DNA of 8,317 bases, from contig JAVEDG010000289.1 of NCBI GenBank assembly GCA_030841245.1, positions 1 through 8,317 on the forward strand, read 5' to 3'. The notes under the pieces are model-generated. The model was not told where the DNA came from. It did no database searches and saw only the letters and a list, made by a program, of their open reading frames with translations. This DNA comes from Actinomycetota bacterium. Its GTDB lineage: Bacteria; Actinomycetota; Actinomycetes; JACCUZ01. The translations under genes were made by a program, and so were the position numbers. Numbering within the stretch: position 1 is the first letter of the stretch; every line of letters starts with the position of its first letter. Shown piece by piece: positions 6,223 through 8,317 of the stretch.

Positions 6223-6249
6223 GGCATCCGGTCCTTTCTCGGCTGGTCG

Positions 6250-6256
6250 TAGCGTA
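6250..6256. promoter_or_regulatory. Overlapping divergent -10 elements between accD and birA
   Basis: TAGCGTA reads as TAGCGT on the plus strand (6250-6255) and TACGCT on the minus strand (6256-6251), both fitting the TANNNT -10 consensus. On the plus strand the box ends 8 nt before birA GTG 6264, suggesting leaderless birA mRNA; only a weak AGTGAG precedes that start. On the minus strand it predicts a start near 6244, leaving a leader of about 21 nt that contains the accD Shine-Dalgarno sequence at 6237-6232. No good -35 boxes are visible. Confidence 0.5.
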
Positions 6257-6263
6257 GTGAGCC

Positions 6264-7073
6264 GTGCCGGACCACCCCACGGAGGACTACAGCGACCTGG
6301 ATCGGCCGCCCCTGCGCGAGCACGCGCTGCGCACCGCCCTGGTCCGCCTGGGGTCCCTCTGGACCGACCTTCGGGTCGTGCGCGACACCGGGTCGACGAA
6401 CGCCGACGTCGCCGCAGCTGCGCGGGAGGGCGCCGCCGAGGGGCTCGTCGTCACGGCCGAGCACCAGCACTCCGGTCGCGGCCGGCTCACGCGGCAGTGG
6501 AGCGCGCCGGCCCGCTCCGGCCTGGCGGTGTCGGTGCTCCTCCGTCCCACCTTCCCCCGGTCCCGCTGGGGCTGGCTCCCGCTGCTCGTCGGCGTCGCGG
6601 TGGCGGCGCCGCTGCGCCGGACCAGTGAGCTCGACCTGCGGCTGAAGTGGCCCAACGACGTGCTGGTCGGCGACCGCAAGCTGGCCGGGGTGCTCGCCGA
6701 GGTCGTCGACGACGCAGTCGTGGTCGGGGTCGGTCTCAACGTGTCCTTGCGTGCCGACGAGCTGCCGGTCCCCACCGCGACGTCGTTGGTGCTGGAGGGG
6801 TCGGAGGTGGTCGACCGCGACCCGGTGCTGCGCGGTCTGCTGCGCGGGCTCGCGGACCGCTACGGCGCGCTGTCCGGCGCGCACGGCGATGCAGTCGCGA
6901 GCGGGCTGCGCGAGGAGTACGTCGGGCTGTGCTCGACGATCGGCCGCGAGGTCGAGGTCGAGCTGCCCGACGGGTCGCAGCTGCGCGGCCCGGCGACCGA
7001 TGTCGACGACGACGGCGCCCTGGTGGTCGGCGACCGGCACGTCGCAGCCGGGGACGTCGTCCACCTGCGCTGA
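6264..7073 (+). CDS. birA: Biotin--[acetyl-CoA-carboxylase] ligase, group I
   Basis: This 269-residue cytoplasmic ligase makes biotinyl-5'-AMP and transfers biotin to the lysine of biotin carboxyl carrier domains, here most likely that of the carboxylase alpha subunit partnering the adjacent AccD/AccE. Signature motifs are DTGSTN (41-46), the adenylate-binding loop GRGRLTRQW (71-79), LKWPNDVLV (127-135), RKLAGVLAE (138-146, K139) and GVGLNV (155-160). The C-terminal SH3-like domain begins near EEYVGLCSTIG (217-227). There is no N-terminal DNA-binding helix-turn-helix, so it is a monofunctional ligase, unlike E. coli BirA, and does not repress biotin synthesis. The GTG start at 6264 lacks a good ribosome-binding site but sits correctly behind a TANNNT box. 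It leads a likely operon with the PH-domain and cyclase genes. Confidence 0.96.
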   Translation: MPDHPTEDYSDLDRPPLREHALRTALVRLGSLWTDLRVVRDTGSTNADVAAAAREGAAEGLVVTAEHQHSGRGRLTRQWSAPARSGLAVSVLLRPTFPRSRWGWLPLLVGVAVAAPLRRTSELDLRLKWPNDVLVGDRKLAGVLAEVVDDAVVVGVGLNVSLRADELPVPTATSLVLEGSEVVDRDPVLRGLLRGLADRYGALSGAHGDAVASGLREEYVGLCSTIGREVEVELPDGSQLRGPATDVDDDGALVVGDRHVAAGDVVHLR

Positions 7074-7143
7074 CAACCAGGACATACCGGCGAGTCCGCT
7101 GCGCCTGCTCGCTCGCGGCGACGTGGGCCGACAGGATGGTGCC

Positions 7144-7701
7144 GTGACCGGTATCCCGAAGCGTTTGCTGGGTGACGACGAGGACGTCGTCATGGCGTTG
7201 CGACCGCACTGGAAGGAGCTGGTCGGCCCCGTCCTCGTGCTGCTCATCACGTCGCCTGTCGCGACGTACGTCGTGACGCTGCTCGACGGCAACGGCGTCC
7301 AGGGGTGGCTGCGCTGGGTCGTCGTCGCCGTCGCGGCGGTCGTCGTGCTGCGGTGGGCCGTCTGGCCGTTCCTGGTCTGGCTGACCACGTCGTACGTCGT
7401 GACGGACCGTCGCCTCATCATCCGGACGGGCGTCGTCGCCCGACGAGGCCGTGACATGCCGCTGTCCCGGGTGAACGACGTGACCTTCGAGCACAGCGGG
7501 CTACTCGAAAGGGTGCTGCGCTGCGGCACCCTCGTCGTCGAGTCGGCCGGCGAGCGCGGCCAGCTCGTGCTGAAGGACGTTCCGCACGTCGAGGACGTCC
7601 AGCGCGACGTGTACCAGCTGGCCGAGGCCGACGAGGAACGCCGCCGGGGTGACCGCGAGGACGGGGTCGCCCGGCACGACGACGACCACCGTGGGTGGTG
7701 A
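7144..7701 (+). CDS. Membrane protein with bacterial PH domain (YdbS/YdbT-like)
   Basis: This 185-residue inner-membrane protein has a short cytoplasmic N-terminus, two transmembrane segments (about 27-47 and 58-80) and a bacterial pleckstrin-homology domain of the PF03703 type (about 81-158). The domain shows the typical opening TTSYVVTDRRLIIRTGVVAR (81-100), then the MPLSRVNDVTFEHS turn (105-118) and GTLVVESAGERGQ (128-140). A charged tail (161-185, Asp/Glu/Arg/His-rich) ends the protein. The role is unknown; such domains are proposed to mediate assembly at membranes rather than lipid binding. The start GTG 7144 is preceded by AGGA (7133-7136, 7-nt spacer), which also forms a CAGGAT -10-like box (7132-7137), so translation may be leadered or leaderless. 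It follows birA by 70 bp and its end overlaps the cyclase start. Confidence 0.85.
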   Translation: MTGIPKRLLGDDEDVVMALRPHWKELVGPVLVLLITSPVATYVVTLLDGNGVQGWLRWVVVAVAAVVVLRWAVWPFLVWLTTSYVVTDRRLIIRTGVVARRGRDMPLSRVNDVTFEHSGLLERVLRCGTLVVESAGERGQLVLKDVPHVEDVQRDVYQLAEADEERRRGDREDGVARHDDDHRGW

Positions 7702-8317
7702 CGACCCCGGCGGTGCCGTCAACGAGGGGCGCCGCTCGGCCGAAGAGCTCGAACGCACGATGCTCCGCGGCGCCCGCCGGTACACGCGCGAGGAGGCCGC
7801 GGCCTCGGCGGGGGTGAGCGTGGAGTTCGCCCGCCGGCTGTGGCGGGCCATGGGCTTCCCGGACGTCGGCGGCGAGGCGGTGGCGTTCACCGACGACGAC
7901 CTGGCCGCGCTGAACCGGCTGACGACCCTGGTGCGCGACGGGGTGCTGGACGAGGAGCTGGCTGTCGGCGTCACCCGGGCGCTCGGTCACAACGCGGCCC
8001 GGCTCGCCGAGTGGCAGATGGACGCGGTGATCGAGCACCTGGTCAGCGACCGTGGACTGCCGCCCGACCAGGCCGGGCCGGTCGCCGTCGAGCTGACGAC
8101 CGATCACCTCGACGAGCTCGGCGAGCTGCTCGGCTACGCCTGGCGGCGTCAGCTCGCGTCGGTGTCGGGCCGCGTGCTGACCGCCGGGGCCGCGGGCACG
8201 GAGACCGGACGGCTCTCGGTCGGTTTCGCCGACCTGGTCTCCTACACGCGGCTGTCGCAGAAGCTCGAGGAGCGCGAGCTGGCGGCGCTGGTCGACCGGT
8301 TCGGCCGGCGCTGCGCC
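7691..8317 (+). CDS. Class III adenylate/guanylate cyclase with regulatory domain, 3' end cut
   Basis: The gene runs off the right edge exactly on a codon boundary; 209 residues are visible. The N-terminal part resembles the regulatory domain of actinobacterial cyclases such as Rv1264: RRYTREEAAASAGVS (29-43), FARRLWRAMGFPDVG (46-60), FTDDDLAALNRLTTLV (66-81), ALGHNAARLAEWQ (97-109). The catalytic domain opens with LSVGFADLVSYTRLS (175-189), where D181 is the first metal-binding aspartate of class III cyclases; the second metal site and the substrate-specifying residues lie beyond the window, so cAMP versus cGMP cannot be decided. I chose GTG 7691, overlapping the PH-domain gene by 11 nt; GTG 7649, behind GAGGAA (7633-7638), would add 14 Thr-rich residues and is a fair alternative. 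The birA-PH-cyclase order suggests one transcription unit. Confidence 0.9.
   Translation, partial: MGGDDPGGAVNEGRRSAEELERTMLRGARRYTREEAAASAGVSVEFARRLWRAMGFPDVGGEAVAFTDDDLAALNRLTTLVRDGVLDEELAVGVTRALGHNAARLAEWQMDAVIEHLVSDRGLPPDQAGPVAVELTTDHLDELGELLGYAWRRQLASVSGRVLTAGAAGTETGRLSVGFADLVSYTRLSQKLEERELAALVDRFGRRCA

Noticed and set aside
4915..6252. Long plus-strand open frame of 445 codons opposite accD
   Set aside because: It is antisense to a gene with full family motifs; long mirror frames are expected in high-GC coding DNA, and its translation is Val/Asp/Arg/His-rich with no domain pattern.
6219..7529. Minus-strand frame opposite birA and the PH-domain gene
   Set aside because: Shadow of two genes with clear signatures; no domain in the translation.

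Overview
The window is very GC-rich, uses GTG starts freely, and carries gene families typical of Actinomycetota: a Maf/acyl-CoA carboxylase/BirA neighbourhood, an AccE epsilon subunit, a TIGR03086-type DinB-fold protein, and a membrane PH-domain gene followed by a class III cyclase. The genus cannot be fixed from the sequence. Eleven protein-coding genes are supported, two of them cut by the window edges. I see no rRNA, tRNA, transposase, integrase or CRISPR array. No stretch longer than about 300 bases lacks a gene.

Layout. Positions 1-200 (minus) hold the N-terminus of a secreted protein with a FELDGNA...GDDWD motif. Next is maf (minus, 366-983), facing away from a small DinB-fold gene (plus, 1084-1674). 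A two-gene minus-strand operon follows: a Tat-like, probably lipid-anchored NodB-fold deacetylase with an altered first motif (2968-3777), coupled by an ATGA overlap to a seven-bladed beta-propeller lipoprotein (1730-2971). The deacetylase diverges from a SnoaL/NTF2-like gene (plus, 3967-4362) across a 189-bp spacer that holds four copies of a 24-25 bp tandem repeat.

The right half is core metabolism. The carboxyltransferase beta subunit accD/pccB (minus, 4609-6222) is coupled to the epsilon subunit accE (minus, 4373-4612) by a GTGA overlap. It diverges from birA (plus, 6264-7073), the ligase expected to biotinylate the carboxylase alpha subunit, which is not in the window. birA is followed by a membrane PH-domain gene (7144-7701) and a partial adenylate/guanylate cyclase (from about 7691).

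How the genes fit together: BirA, AccD and AccE serve one biotin-dependent acyl-CoA carboxylase, giving malonyl- or methylmalonyl-CoA for lipid synthesis or propionyl-CoA metabolism. In Mycobacterium tuberculosis the order is birA-accD5-accE5-maf. Here maf is separated from accE by about 3.4 kb holding the deacetylase/propeller operon and two small stand-alone genes, so the block 984-4372 looks like an insertion into a conserved neighbourhood. The observations most worth a second look are that coupled cell-surface operon with its non-canonical deacetylase motif and repeat-filled promoter region, the overlapping symmetric -10 elements between accD and birA, and a perfect 18-bp palindrome at 320-337.
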